A stretch of 64,000 nucleotides of DNA from Curtobacterium flaccumfaciens (lineage in GTDB: Bacteria; Actinomycetota; Actinomycetes; Actinomycetales; Microbacteriaceae), in the NCBI RefSeq assembly GCF_004361695.1, contig NZ_SNVW01000003.1:310001-374000 (forward strand), in the 5' to 3' direction. The notes beneath the pieces are model-generated. The model saw only the letters and a list, made by a program, of their open reading frames with translations. It did not search any database and was not told where the DNA came from. Below are positions 15,667 to 24,389 of this stretch, piece by piece (position 1 is the stretch's first letter; every line of letters begins with the position of its first letter). A program made the translations under genes and the position numbers.

Positions 15667-18600
15667 TCAACGCCGTCCGTCGGCCGCGATCAGTTCGAGC
15701 TGGGTGAGCTCCAGGTCGGACACCGCGGTGAACGTGAACGTCGAGCCGCTGCCCTGCAGCCGGAACACCCGGGTCTGGCCGGCCCAGTCGAAGACGGCGT
15801 CCTGCACGGTGACGCGGACGTCGCCGAGGGACGCCTCCCACGAGTACGTGCCGGGGGCCGCCACGGTCACCGTGTAGAGCGAGCTGTCGACGGGTGCGAC
15901 GGCGAAGTCGATCGTGGCCCCGGCGGCGAGCGGCGTGACCGTCCGCCCGACGTCGTCCGACAGGGCAGCCGTGCACGGCAGCACGTCGACCGGGGTGTCC
16001 CGGTAGCCGTGCACCTCGGACGCCGAGACGGGGCGCGTGTCCGACGCCCACCCCTGCGGCGTCTCCGACAGGGTGAACTCGATGCACGAAGCCGACACGA
16101 CGACCGCGTGCGGGATGCTGACCGACGTCCAGGGTGAGCCGTCGACCGTCACCGACGCCACGTACGCGCCTGCGGAACCGGCGGCGACCTCGATGACGGT
16201 CTCCGCGCCTCCCGGCTGTCGCAGCACCGTCCGGCGGACCGACGGCGGCACGAGGACGTAGGAACCGGTCGACGGCGCCAGCGGGTAGAGGCCGATCGTG
16301 GCGAAGACGTACCAGGCGCTCATCTCGCCGTTGTCCTCGTCGCCCGGGTAGCCCTGTCCGAGGTCGGAGCCGACGAACAGGCGCTCGAGGCACTCCCGGA
16401 CGATCCGGTGCGCGTCGTCGTGCCGGCCCGTGAACATCGGGAAGAACGGGATGTGGTGCGCGGGCTGGTTCGACAGGCCGAGCATGCCCATCCGCACGTC
16501 GCGGGCCTCGGTCATCTCGTGGATCGGGAACACGTACGAGCCGGCGTGCTCGGTGGCCCCGGTCTCCGGCGTCGCGAAGAACGCGTCGAGTGCGGCGTCG
16601 AACCGCTCCGGTCCGCCGTGCAGGTCGACGACCCCGGCTCCGTCGTGCGGTGCGGTGAAGGCGGTCCCCCACGCGTTCGTCTCGGTGTAGTCGTCGCCCC
16701 AGTCGCGCGGGTCGAACTCGGTGCCGATCCGCCACGAACCGTCCGGGTCCCGCCCGACGAAGAAGCCGCGCTCGGAGTCGAAGACGTTCCGGTACTGCAG
16801 CGAGCGCCGTGAGAACCACTCCGCCTCGGCCTCGTAGCGGGCGAGGTCGGCTGGTGTCCGGGCGCCCGCCGCGAGACGGCTCGCCATCACCGCGAGACCC
16901 CAGTCGTTGATGGCCGCGTCCAGGGTCCAGGACATCCCCTCGCTGGTCCCGGTGTCGACGTGGCCGCAGAAGGCGCCCGGGAGGCTCCCCTTCCGTCCCA
17001 CACGCTCGTCCCGCGGCGGGACGGTCGCGTTCCGCAGTGCGCTCCGGTACGCCTCCGCCAGGTCGAAGCCGGTGACGCCCTTCGCCGCGAGGTCCGCGAA
17101 GACGGTGTCACTCGTGGTGCCGGTCATGCAGTCCTCGGCACCGGGGGCGCTCCACCGCGGGGTCCAGCCGCCGTCGTGGTGGTGCTCGACGAAGCCCTGC
17201 GCGAGTTCGCCCGCCGTGTCCGGGGTGAGGAGCGCGAGCAGCGGCCACGCGGTCCGGTAGGTGTCCCAGAAGCCGTTCGTCGTGGTGAACGGCCCCGCGA
17301 CGATCTCGGGGCCGGGCTCGTCGCGGATCGGCTCCGCCTGCACGGAGCCGTACGGGGAGCGGTGCCGGGGCGTCCCCGTCAGCGCTGTCTCGCCGGCACG
17401 GTTCGGGTAGAGGAAGAGCCGGTACAGCCCCGAGTACAGGCTCGTGCGCTGGTCGGCGGTCGCGCCATCGAACGAGAGCGTCGCGAGCTCGGCGGTCCAG
17501 GTCTCCTCGGCGCGGGCGCGCATGGTGTCGAACGACCCGGCGGCGTCGAGGTTCGCGCGGGCGTCCTCGACGGAGACCGTGGAGATGCCGAGCAGCACGT
17601 CGGTGCTCGATCCCCCGACGCGCAGCCACCCGCGCAGCTCGTGCTCGCCGACGGCCGTGTGGTCCGCGGTCACGCCCGGGATCCGGACGTGCACGTGGTG
17701 GGGCGGGGTGCCCGGACGGTCGTCGAGCATGGCCTCGACCACGGCGGTGCCGTCGGTGACCGTCACCGAGACGTCGGACACCCGGCCGTGGTGGTCGAGC
17801 ACGATGCTGTGCGCACCGGTGAAGCGGAAGCCGAGCGCGAACTCCCCCGCGGTCATCTCCGCGGTGACGCCGTGCTCGAGGTCGACGCGGTAGCGGTGCG
17901 GCCCGTCGATTTCGTGGTCGTGGTCGAACCCGAGCGCGCGCGCCGTCCGGTCGACGTCGGGGGTGTCGAGCGGGGACGGCATCACCTGGAAGACCCCGCG
18001 GTCCCCCATCCACGGCGACGGGATGTGGCTCGTGGCGAACGCCTGGATCGCCGGCCGCAGTCGTCCCTCGGCGTCGACCCGGTCGTGCTCCTGGTAGGCG
18101 TACGGCCAGCGGTTGCTCGACGCGTCGGTCATCGGCAGTCCGAAGACCCCGCCGTGCGGGAGGCCGACCAGGGGTGCGTTGTTCCCCCGTGAGAACCGGG
18201 AGGACGCCTGGGTGCCGCGGGTCGTGCGGACGTGGTCGAGCGGCGTGACCGGGGTCGGGCGTGCGGCCGCGATCCGGACGTCGTCGAGCCAGCCGCGGAG
18301 TGCCGGGCGTCCGCCGTCGTCGGAGGCGGGCTGCGTGGCGGAGCCGAGCCGCGCCTCCAGGCGGTCGACGACCCGACCCGCGCACGACGTGAGGTCCACC
18401 GCACGACGGTTCCACTGGTCGACCCACTGCTTGCGGGCGGTGTCCTGTGCCTGGGGCGTCAGCGCGTCGCCGTACTGGTCGCGGACGCCCGAGGTCTCGC
18501 TGAGCCGCGTGCCGTCGGTGCAGACGACGTCGAGGGCGAAGGCCGTGGCGTCCCAGAAGTGCGGCAGGTCCGTCTCGGACGGTTCGGTCGCCCCGTCCGG

Positions 18601-18801
18601 CAGGGTGCGCTCCGGGAACCACACCCAGGAGAGCTCGTCACCGGGCTGGATCGTCCGCCCGGCGAAGCCGGGGACGACGGCGACCTCGGTCCCCGCCCCC
18701 GCGGGTCGTTCGACGAGGAACCCCTCCGCCGACCCGAACCCGACACCGTTCCGCGCGGCGACGGCCGTCGTCGGGCCACCGCTCCGTTGCAGTTCTCGCA
18801 C
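15667..18801 (-). CDS. GH92 family alpha-1,2-mannosidase, no signal peptide
   Basis: A 1044-residue glycoside hydrolase 92. Signatures: GFWDTYRTAWPLLALL, CMTGTTSDTVFADLA, AFCGHVDTGTSEGMSWTLD and, near residue 800, GYPGDEDNGEMSAWYVFA followed by GLYPLAPS. These calcium-dependent enzymes trim alpha-mannosides of N-glycans or yeast mannan by inversion. Most are secreted; this one starts MRELQRSGGPTTAVAARNG with no signal peptide, so it should act on imported oligosaccharides. A galactose-binding-like domain seems to close the protein (about 930-1044). The GTG at 18801 follows TAGGGT by 6 nt (leaderless). Its promoter carries a palindrome. Confidence 0.9.
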   Translation of the reverse strand: MRELQRSGGPTTAVAARNGVGFGSAEGFLVERPAGAGTEVAVVPGFAGRTIQPGDELSWVWFPERTLPDGATEPSETDLPHFWDATAFALDVVCTDGTRLSETSGVRDQYGDALTPQAQDTARKQWVDQWNRRAVDLTSCAGRVVDRLEARLGSATQPASDDGGRPALRGWLDDVRIAAARPTPVTPLDHVRTTRGTQASSRFSRGNNAPLVGLPHGGVFGLPMTDASSNRWPYAYQEHDRVDAEGRLRPAIQAFATSHIPSPWMGDRGVFQVMPSPLDTPDVDRTARALGFDHDHEIDGPHRYRVDLEHGVTAEMTAGEFALGFRFTGAHSIVLDHHGRVSDVSVTVTDGTAVVEAMLDDRPGTPPHHVHVRIPGVTADHTAVGEHELRGWLRVGGSSTDVLLGISTVSVEDARANLDAAGSFDTMRARAEETWTAELATLSFDGATADQRTSLYSGLYRLFLYPNRAGETALTGTPRHRSPYGSVQAEPIRDEPGPEIVAGPFTTTNGFWDTYRTAWPLLALLTPDTAGELAQGFVEHHHDGGWTPRWSAPGAEDCMTGTTSDTVFADLAAKGVTGFDLAEAYRSALRNATVPPRDERVGRKGSLPGAFCGHVDTGTSEGMSWTLDAAINDWGLAVMASRLAAGARTPADLARYEAEAEWFSRRSLQYRNVFDSERGFFVGRDPDGSWRIGTEFDPRDWGDDYTETNAWGTAFTAPHDGAGVVDLHGGPERFDAALDAFFATPETGATEHAGSYVFPIHEMTEARDVRMGMLGLSNQPAHHIPFFPMFTGRHDDAHRIVRECLERLFVGSDLGQGYPGDEDNGEMSAWYVFATIGLYPLAPSTGSYVLVPPSVRRTVLRQPGGAETVIEVAAGSAGAYVASVTVDGSPWTSVSIPHAVVVSASCIEFTLSETPQGWASDTRPVSASEVHGYRDTPVDVLPCTAALSDDVGRTVTPLAAGATIDFAVAPVDSSLYTVTVAAPGTYSWEASLGDVRVTVQDAVFDWAGQTRVFRLQGSGSTFTFTAVSDLELTQLELIAADGRR

Positions 18802-18807
18802 GCTGTC

Positions 18808-18837
18808 ACCCTATTTGGTCCAGCGTCTGGATGAAAA
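18808..18837 (-). promoter_or_regulatory. Promoter with palindromic operator for the GH92 gene
   Basis: On the minus strand, TTTTCA (18837-18832) and TAGGGT (18813-18808) are spaced by 18 nt. The spacer contains TCCAGACGCTGGA (18831-18819), an inverted repeat with five-base arms. A repressor bound there would block RNA polymerase, as expected for a sugar-induced gene. No regulator gene adjoins it. Confidence 0.5.
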
Positions 18838-18852
18838 CCCGTGGCGTGTCCG

Positions 18853-20415
18853 TCAGGGCTTGTTCTGCCCCGGCGCGTTCGCGGAGTTGCCCGGTCCGCT
18901 CTTCCCCGCGCCGCTGTCCGCCGCGGAGCCCGTGCCGGACTGCGGGTTCTCGACCGGGTTCGTGACCGGTGTGCTCGGCTCCGGCCCGACCGACGGTTCG
19001 CTCGGCTGCTGCTCGGGTTCGCTGGGCTGCTGCTCCGGCTCACTCGGCTGCTGCTCCGGCTCGCTGGGCTGCTGCTCCGGTTCGCTCGGCTGCTGCTCGG
19101 GCTCGCTCGGTTGCTGCTCGTCGCTCGGGCTGGACTGGGTGTCGGACGGCGAGCTGGAGTCCGTCGGCGCAGGCGTGGGGTCGTCGCCGCCCAGTGCGAA
19201 GACGGCGACACCGATGCCGATGAGAACGAGAACGACGACGATCACGGCGGCGATGACGGGTCCGCGCTTCCGTCGCTTCGGGTCGTCGGCGGGTGCAGGT
19301 GCCGCGGCGACCGGGCCGCGCGGTCCGCCCGGCTGGCTCGGCCCGCTCGGCCCGCTCGGGCCGCGCTGCGCCCCGAGGACGGTGGTCGCGACGTCGTCGG
19401 AGGCGTTCGGCGCCGGGACGCCCAGCACGCGGGTCGCGTCGTCCGCGCCGTCGGGCCTGGAGGCGCTGCTCACGGGCATCGCGCGCGTCGCCTCGTCCGC
19501 GTGGGCGGCTCCCGCAGCGCCGGCTGCGGCTGCGGCACCGGCCACACCCGCCGCACCCGCCCGCTTCACCGTGCCGGGTCCGCCGGGCAGGAGCTGCGTC
19601 GCCGTCGAGACCTCGTCGTGCCCGAGGGCTCGGAGGCGCTGGGCAGCCTCCGCAGCGGTCGGACGCTCCGCCGGGTCCTGCGCCGTCATCACGTGCAGCA
19701 GCGTGCGCCAGGCCGTCGGCAGGTGCTGGTCGATCTCCGGGCCCCGGGTGAGCCGTGCGGTCGCCGACTCCACCGCGTTGCCCGGGAACGGGCGCCGCCC
19801 GGTCAGGCACTCGAGGAGCACCAGGCCGAGCGAGTAGACATCGGCCTTGCCGCTGATGTCCTGCGCCGTCACCTGTTCGGGTGCGAGGTACGCGGCCGTC
19901 CCCATCACCGTGCCGGTCCCGGTGACGCGGGCGGCGTCGCGGAGCAGCGCGATGCCGAAGTCCGCGAGCTTCACGTGGGTGCCGTCGCTCTCCAGGAGCA
20001 CGTTCGCCGGCTTCACGTCGCGGTGGACGATGCCCTGCGCGTGCACCGCGGCGAGGCCGTCGGCCACCTGCGCTCCGACGCGCGCCGTGGTCGACGGGTC
20101 GAGCGGGCCCTCGCGCAGCCGCGTCGCCAGGTCGCTGCCGGGGACGAGTTCCATGACCAGGTACGAGTCACCGTCGGCGTCGTCGAGTGCGGCGTCGTAG
20201 AGGGTGACGAGCGCCGGGCTCCGCAGGCCGGCGAGGGTCTGGATCTCCGCCTCGGCCCGTGCCCGTTCGCCGTGGTCGACCGGTCCGATGCGGAACACCT
20301 TGACGGCGACCTCTCGTCCGAGCTGCTCGTCGACCGCGCGGTACACGGAGGCCATGCCGCCGTGTCCGAGCGTGCCCGTGACGCGGTACCGACCGCCGAA
20401 GACCCGTTCTTCCAT
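18853..20415 (-). CDS. Membrane-anchored Ser/Thr protein kinase (Hanks type)
   Basis: A 520-residue kinase. Gly loop LGHGGMASVY (16-25), ATP Lys in VAVKV (39), catalytic loop HRDVKPANVL (131-140), DFG at 152-154, activation loop ending GTAAYLAPEQ, one membrane helix (386-408). The outer part has no PASTA domain; it is six EQQPSEP heptads (433-474) and a Ser/Gly/Ala tail. Between kinase and helix are four T-rich motifs (STATQLL, DEATRAM, DDATRVL, VATTVL) that look like phospho-Thr docking sites for FHA proteins. ATG 20415 is chosen because the kinase domain begins there. It follows a PAP2 gene by 10 nt, so they are probably cotranscribed. Confidence 0.93.
   Translation of the reverse strand: MEERVFGGRYRVTGTLGHGGMASVYRAVDEQLGREVAVKVFRIGPVDHGERARAEAEIQTLAGLRSPALVTLYDAALDDADGDSYLVMELVPGSDLATRLREGPLDPSTTARVGAQVADGLAAVHAQGIVHRDVKPANVLLESDGTHVKLADFGIALLRDAARVTGTGTVMGTAAYLAPEQVTAQDISGKADVYSLGLVLLECLTGRRPFPGNAVESATARLTRGPEIDQHLPTAWRTLLHVMTAQDPAERPTAAEAAQRLRALGHDEVSTATQLLPGGPGTVKRAGAAGVAGAAAAAGAAGAAHADEATRAMPVSSASRPDGADDATRVLGVPAPNASDDVATTVLGAQRGPSGPSGPSQPGGPRGPVAAAPAPADDPKRRKRGPVIAAVIVVVLVLIGIGVAVFALGGDDPTPAPTDSSSPSDTQSSPSDEQQPSEPEQQPSEPEQQPSEPEQQPSEPEQQPSEPEQQPSEPSVGPEPSTPVTNPVENPQSGTGSAADSGAGKSGPGNSANAPGQNKP
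18994..19119 (-). repeat. Coding 21-bp tandem repeat (six EQQPSEP units)
   Basis: Six in-frame 21-bp units encode EQQPSEP in the extracellular tail of the Ser/Thr kinase. Unit sequences differ at synonymous sites, so the repeat is kept at protein level and is not a recent slippage product. Copy number may vary among strains. Confidence 0.9.
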
Positions 20416-20425
20416 GCCGGGAAAC

Positions 20426-21250
20426 CTACCGGGAGGACCTGACGGGGCGCGCACCCCGGCGGAGCGCGGTCAGGTACAGCCGGTGCGCCGTGATCACGAG
20501 GGCCAGCCACGCCAGCCCGAGCGCCCACGCCGCCAGGACGTCCGTCAGCCAGTGGTGACCGAGGAACACCCGCGAGATCCCGACCGACACGACGAACGCG
20601 GTGCCCGCGACGACCGTCCACACCCGGGTGACCGTGCGGGACTGCCGGAGGATCAGCAGGTACACGATCGTCCCGACGATCACCGTCGCGTTGAGGGTGT
20701 GCCCCGACGGGAACGACGGCGAGTGCTCGTACGGCGGCACAGCGTCCGACAGCGGCGGCCGGGCGCGTCCGATGAGGTCCTTGCCGGCGACGGTCATGAG
20801 CAGCGACCCGCCGCTCGCCGCGACCAGGAGCACGAGCGGCGTCCACGCGCGCCGTTGGATCGTGAAGCCGACGAGGAAGCCGAGCGCGACGATGGGCATC
20901 CCGATCGTGCCGGCGATGTCCGTCCACCACGTCACGAGCGTGTCGGCGGTGGGCGACCGGAGCGTCAGCATCCAGTCGAGGACGGGGCGGTCGAGCACGG
21001 CGACGTCGTCACCCTCACGGACGGCGTCGTACACCTCGGACGCGGCCCAGGTCCCGACGACGGCGACCCCCATGCCGATCACGAGCGTCACGACGAGGAG
21101 CGGCAGCGCACCCCAGCGGTGCCCGAGCGCGGTCCACCGGTCCGCACCGGCACGCCCGGCCTTCGTCCGCCAGGTCGTGAGGTCGACGGCGCCGAGGCGC
21201 TGGTCGGGTGCCTCGCGCTGGTCGGGGCGGTCGGCGTGCTCGGTGTCCAT
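20426..21250 (-). CDS. PAP2-family membrane phosphatase
   Basis: A 274-residue membrane protein with the full PAP2 signature: KDLIGRARPP, PSFPSGHT and SRVFLGHHWLTD. These enzymes remove phosphate from undecaprenyl pyrophosphate or lipid phosphates at the outer membrane face. About five or six membrane helices follow a charged N-terminus of roughly 45 residues. ATG 21250 has AGGGTGGGG upstream. The Ser/Thr kinase follows 10 nt downstream. Confidence 0.92.
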   Translation of the reverse strand: MDTEHADRPDQREAPDQRLGAVDLTTWRTKAGRAGADRWTALGHRWGALPLLVVTLVIGMGVAVVGTWAASEVYDAVREGDDVAVLDRPVLDWMLTLRSPTADTLVTWWTDIAGTIGMPIVALGFLVGFTIQRRAWTPLVLLVAASGGSLLMTVAGKDLIGRARPPLSDAVPPYEHSPSFPSGHTLNATVIVGTIVYLLILRQSRTVTRVWTVVAGTAFVVSVGISRVFLGHHWLTDVLAAWALGLAWLALVITAHRLYLTALRRGARPVRSSR

Positions 21251-21315
21251 CGCCCCACCCTGCCCGAACACCCCGGGGAACCGCCCCGGCAGCCGGTGCC
21301 GCAGGAGCGCGTCGG

Positions 21316-23001
21316 TCAGTCCTTCGCGGCGCCGTAGTCGTCGACGACCGCCACGGACAGCGGGAACACCACGGGGAAGTCCCGGAACAGCAGCCGCCCG
21401 GCGTCGGCGGCCGCGGCTCGGACCTGCTCGGCGACCCACTCGGCGTGCTCCGCCGGGCTGTGCACCACGATCTCGTCGTGCACGAAGAACACCAGGTGCG
21501 GGCCGTCGGTCACCCGTCCGGGGAAGCGTTCGGCGAGCCGGGACCGCAACGACCCCATCCAGGCCAGCGCCCACTCGGCCGCCGTGCCCTGCACGACGAA
21601 GTTCCGGGTGAACCGCCCCCAGCTCCGGGCGCGGGACTCGACCGCGCGCTGCATCGCCGGGGTCCCGTCGACCGTGTACGCCTGGTTGCGGGACTCGAAC
21701 CACGACGCATCGGGGACCGGCGACGTCCGTCCGAGCAGCGTCGTCACGGGCTCGCCGCGCTCCCCCGCACGAGCGGCCCGTTCGACGAGCCGGATCGCGT
21801 CCGGGAACGCCCGGGCGAGCCGGGGCACGAGTCGGCCGCCCTCGCCCTGGGTCGCGCCGTACATCGCCCCGAGCATCGCGACCTTCGCCTGTTGCCGCGA
21901 CTCGACCGCACCGGAGGCCACGACGCCGTCGTACAGGTCCCGCCCGTCGCCGGCGGAGGCCATCGCGCGGTCGCCTGCCATCGCCGCGAGCACACGCGGT
22001 TCCAGCTGTGCGGCGTCCGCCACGACGAGCTTCCAGCCCGGGTCGGCGACGACGGCGCCGCGGATGCCCTTCGGCAGCTGCATCGCTCCCCCGCCGTCGG
22101 CCGCCCAGCGCCCGGTGACGACCCCGCCGACGACGTACTTCGGGTGGAACCGCCCGTCGTGCACCCACTCGTCGAGCCAGGTCCAGCCGTTCGCGGTCAG
22201 CAGGCGGGCGAGTCGCTTGTACTCCAGCAGCGGTTCGATGACCGGGTGCTCGATCTCCTGCAGCTCCCACTTCCGCGTGCTGGTGACCATCAGCCCGGCA
22301 CGCCGCAACGACTTCAGGACGTCCGCCGGTGAGTCCGGGTTGAGCGACGGGTCCCCCAGCCGCTCGCGGACCACGGCGGCGATCTCCTCGAGCCGCCGAG
22401 GCCGCACCCCGTAGGGCACCCGCGGGCCGAGGGCGTCCTCGAGGAGCCGCTCGTGGACGTCGGACCGCCACGGCAGGCCCGCGTGCAGCATCTCCGCGGC
22501 GACGAGCGCCCCGGCCGACTCGGCCGTGGTCAGCAGGCGCAGCGCGCCCGGCGTGCTCGATCCGGCGATCGCGTCGAGTTGGGAGCGGAGTTCCGCGACC
22601 GGGTCCAGCGCGTCGTCCGGTGGGGCGACCTGGAACAGGGCGTCGTCGAAGAGCTGGGCCTGCGTCGGGCGGGTGATCCGTGCCTCCTGGGCGGCGACGT
22701 CCCACCCGTCGAGGGGAGCCGCAGCGAGTGCCGAGCCACGCGCGGACAGGGCGGACCGCAGGATCCGGCGGCACAGTCGCAGGTCGGTGCAGCGACCGAC
22801 CCGCCCACCGGCTGCGAGCACGGCCGGGTACCAGCGTGCGGTGTCGTCCCACACCCAGCGCACGTCGGGTGCGTCACGAGACGCGACGAAGGCCGGGAGG
22901 CGCGGCTCGTCCACCCGGATCGGCTCGCCGTCGGCGGTCCCCGCGTCCGTCAGGGGCGTCGCGAGGACGCCGCCGTCGACGCGGCGGAGGACGAGGTGCA
23001 C
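21316..23001 (-). CDS. Bifunctional 3'-5' exonuclease/DNA polymerase (family A, no 5' nuclease)
   Basis: A 561-residue family A polymerase. Motif A is VVADAAQLEPRVLA, motif B is RQQAKVAMLGAMYG, and motif C is FFVHDEIVVHSP, so the polymerase active site looks intact. The N-terminal 190 residues correspond to a degenerate exonuclease-like domain without clear DEDD acids. No 5'-3' nuclease domain is present. This stand-alone form is common in actinobacteria beside full-length PolA; its role in repair is not settled. The GTG start follows CATGAT by 6 nt, a likely leaderless start. Confidence 0.9.
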   Translation of the reverse strand: MHLVLRRVDGGVLATPLTDAGTADGEPIRVDEPRLPAFVASRDAPDVRWVWDDTARWYPAVLAAGGRVGRCTDLRLCRRILRSALSARGSALAAAPLDGWDVAAQEARITRPTQAQLFDDALFQVAPPDDALDPVAELRSQLDAIAGSSTPGALRLLTTAESAGALVAAEMLHAGLPWRSDVHERLLEDALGPRVPYGVRPRRLEEIAAVVRERLGDPSLNPDSPADVLKSLRRAGLMVTSTRKWELQEIEHPVIEPLLEYKRLARLLTANGWTWLDEWVHDGRFHPKYVVGGVVTGRWAADGGGAMQLPKGIRGAVVADPGWKLVVADAAQLEPRVLAAMAGDRAMASAGDGRDLYDGVVASGAVESRQQAKVAMLGAMYGATQGEGGRLVPRLARAFPDAIRLVERAARAGERGEPVTTLLGRTSPVPDASWFESRNQAYTVDGTPAMQRAVESRARSWGRFTRNFVVQGTAAEWALAWMGSLRSRLAERFPGRVTDGPHLVFFVHDEIVVHSPAEHAEWVAEQVRAAAADAGRLLFRDFPVVFPLSVAVVDDYGAAKD

Positions 23002-23046
23002 GGAACGATCATGCCGTGCTCCACCGTCACCGGCGGACGCCGGCGT

Positions 23047-23229
23047 TCAGGAGTCGAGTTCGACGATCTCGGCTGTCGGCGCGTTGGCCTGCACCGAGGC
23101 GATGCCGCTCTTCGCGCTCGCCTTCGTCGTGTACCCCTCGGACGTGGCGATGACCTCGCCGTTCCCCGCCTTCAGGTGGAAGCGGTACTCGCCCTGGGCG
23201 TCGGTCCAGATCTCGAACTTGCCGGCCAT
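23047..23229 (-). CDS. DUF1508 (YegP-like) small protein
   Basis: A 60-residue protein with the DUF1508 pattern: FEIWTDAQGEYRFHLKAGNGEVIATSEGYTTKASA (residues 5-39, quoted here as one fold unit: EYRFHLKAGNGEVI plus SEGYTTKASAKSGI). Family members form a small beta-alpha unit, often doubled in E. coli YegP; this is a single unit. Function unknown. GAGGAG sits 5 nt before ATG 23229. Confidence 0.88.
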   Translation of the reverse strand: MAGKFEIWTDAQGEYRFHLKAGNGEVIATSEGYTTKASAKSGIASVQANAPTAEIVELDS

Positions 23230-23345
23230 GTCGACTCCTCGCGTCGATGCGATGGTGCTCGATGTCCGCGGAACGCGGATCACTCGCACGCTACCGGTCG
23301 CCGATCCCGAGCGGAAGAGCCGATCCGGGCCGTGTGCAGCCGCGT

Positions 23346-24389
23346 TCAGTCGCGCTTCGGGCCGCCGGGTCGGACGGCAGCGGTGTCGGCGACGTCGATG
23401 CGGACGTCGCCGTCCTCGGCGCGGGAGACCTCGACACGGGGGTCGGCGTCGTGTGCGTCGGACCCGGACATCCGCCGGAAGGTGTCCTGGCGGCGTTCCT
23501 CGAACGTCATGTCCACGCCGTCGTCGAGGTGGTCGTGGTCGGGCTTCGTCATGCGCTGCACGGTACGCCGCGGCGGCTGCACGCGATCGGCGACGGGCAC
23601 GGTGCCGGTCCGTTCGGTCCAGTGGCCGCCGGTGGCCCACCGGTCGAGCACGGCCCGGGGCAGCCGACCGGTCGCCGCCGAGGCACGCGCCGTGGCGAGT
23701 GGGACCCCGAAGACGAACTTCGCCACGCTCTCGTCACCCTCGGCTGCGTCGTGCGGACCGAGCGGCGTGAGCCGGAACCGTCGGGCGAACCGCACCAGGT
23801 TCGCGTCCGGACCGAGCACCGCGGCCAGTCCGGGGTCGAGGATCCACGAGCGGCACTGCCAGTGGTCCGCGGCGAGCGCCGGGGCGAGGGCGCGCAGGAC
23901 CTCGGGTGCGCGGGCGAAGGCCCGGTCGCAGGCGTCCGGGTCGAGCGGCCCGGTCTCCGGCACGTGCACACCCCAGGCCGGCGATCCGTCCGGCAGGTGG
24001 TCGCCGAGTTCGAACTGGAGGCGCCCGACGGCCACCACACGTCCGGTCGCCACCGCGACGAGCCACTCCACCCCCGTGCCCCGCAGGCCGTACCGGTCCA
24101 GTTTGCGGTCGACGTCCGCCACGGATGCCTCGGCCAGGGTGCGCGGGAGCCCCCGCGCCTGCAGCGCGGCGGCGTTGCCGGGCACGGCCGCGCGGAGCGC
24201 GGCGACCAGCAGGGCGTCCCGCTGGGCGGGTTCGGCGTCGGCGACGGTGGCGGCCAGTGCGGCCGCCACCGTGGCGGAGTCGTCCGGCGACCCCACGGCG
24301 GCGGCGAGGACCGCGACGGACGTGGGACGGGCCTCCAGGCCGGGGGTGTCATCGCCCGGGGTGTCGTGGCCGGGGGTGTCGCTGGTCAC
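23346..24389 (-). CDS. GNAT-like acyltransferase-domain protein at the end of the sugar ABC operon
   Basis: A 347-residue protein. It resembles the two-part GNAT-like proteins with a helical N-terminus (about 20-110) and a GNAT_C-type fold (about 110-270: GTGVEWLVAVATGRVVAVGRLQFEL, then WGVHVPETGPLDPDAC). Such genes often close sugar ABC operons; the reaction is unknown. The last 68 residues (from MTKPDHDHLDD) are acidic, of different composition, and could also be made as a separate peptide from an internal ATG at 23552. The GTG start at 24389 overlaps the permease stop (GTGA). Confidence 0.65.
   Translation of the reverse strand: MTSDTPGHDTPGDDTPGLEARPTSVAVLAAAVGSPDDSATVAAALAATVADAEPAQRDALLVAALRAAVPGNAAALQARGLPRTLAEASVADVDRKLDRYGLRGTGVEWLVAVATGRVVAVGRLQFELGDHLPDGSPAWGVHVPETGPLDPDACDRAFARAPEVLRALAPALAADHWQCRSWILDPGLAAVLGPDANLVRFARRFRLTPLGPHDAAEGDESVAKFVFGVPLATARASAATGRLPRAVLDRWATGGHWTERTGTVPVADRVQPPRRTVQRMTKPDHDHLDDGVDMTFEERRQDTFRRMSGSDAHDADPRVEVSRAEDGDVRIDVADTAAVRPGGPKRD

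Noticed and set aside
18994-19119. Regular 21-bp repeats resembling a CRISPR-like array
   Set aside because: They are in frame in the kinase gene, encode EQQPSEP, have no spacers and vary at synonymous sites.
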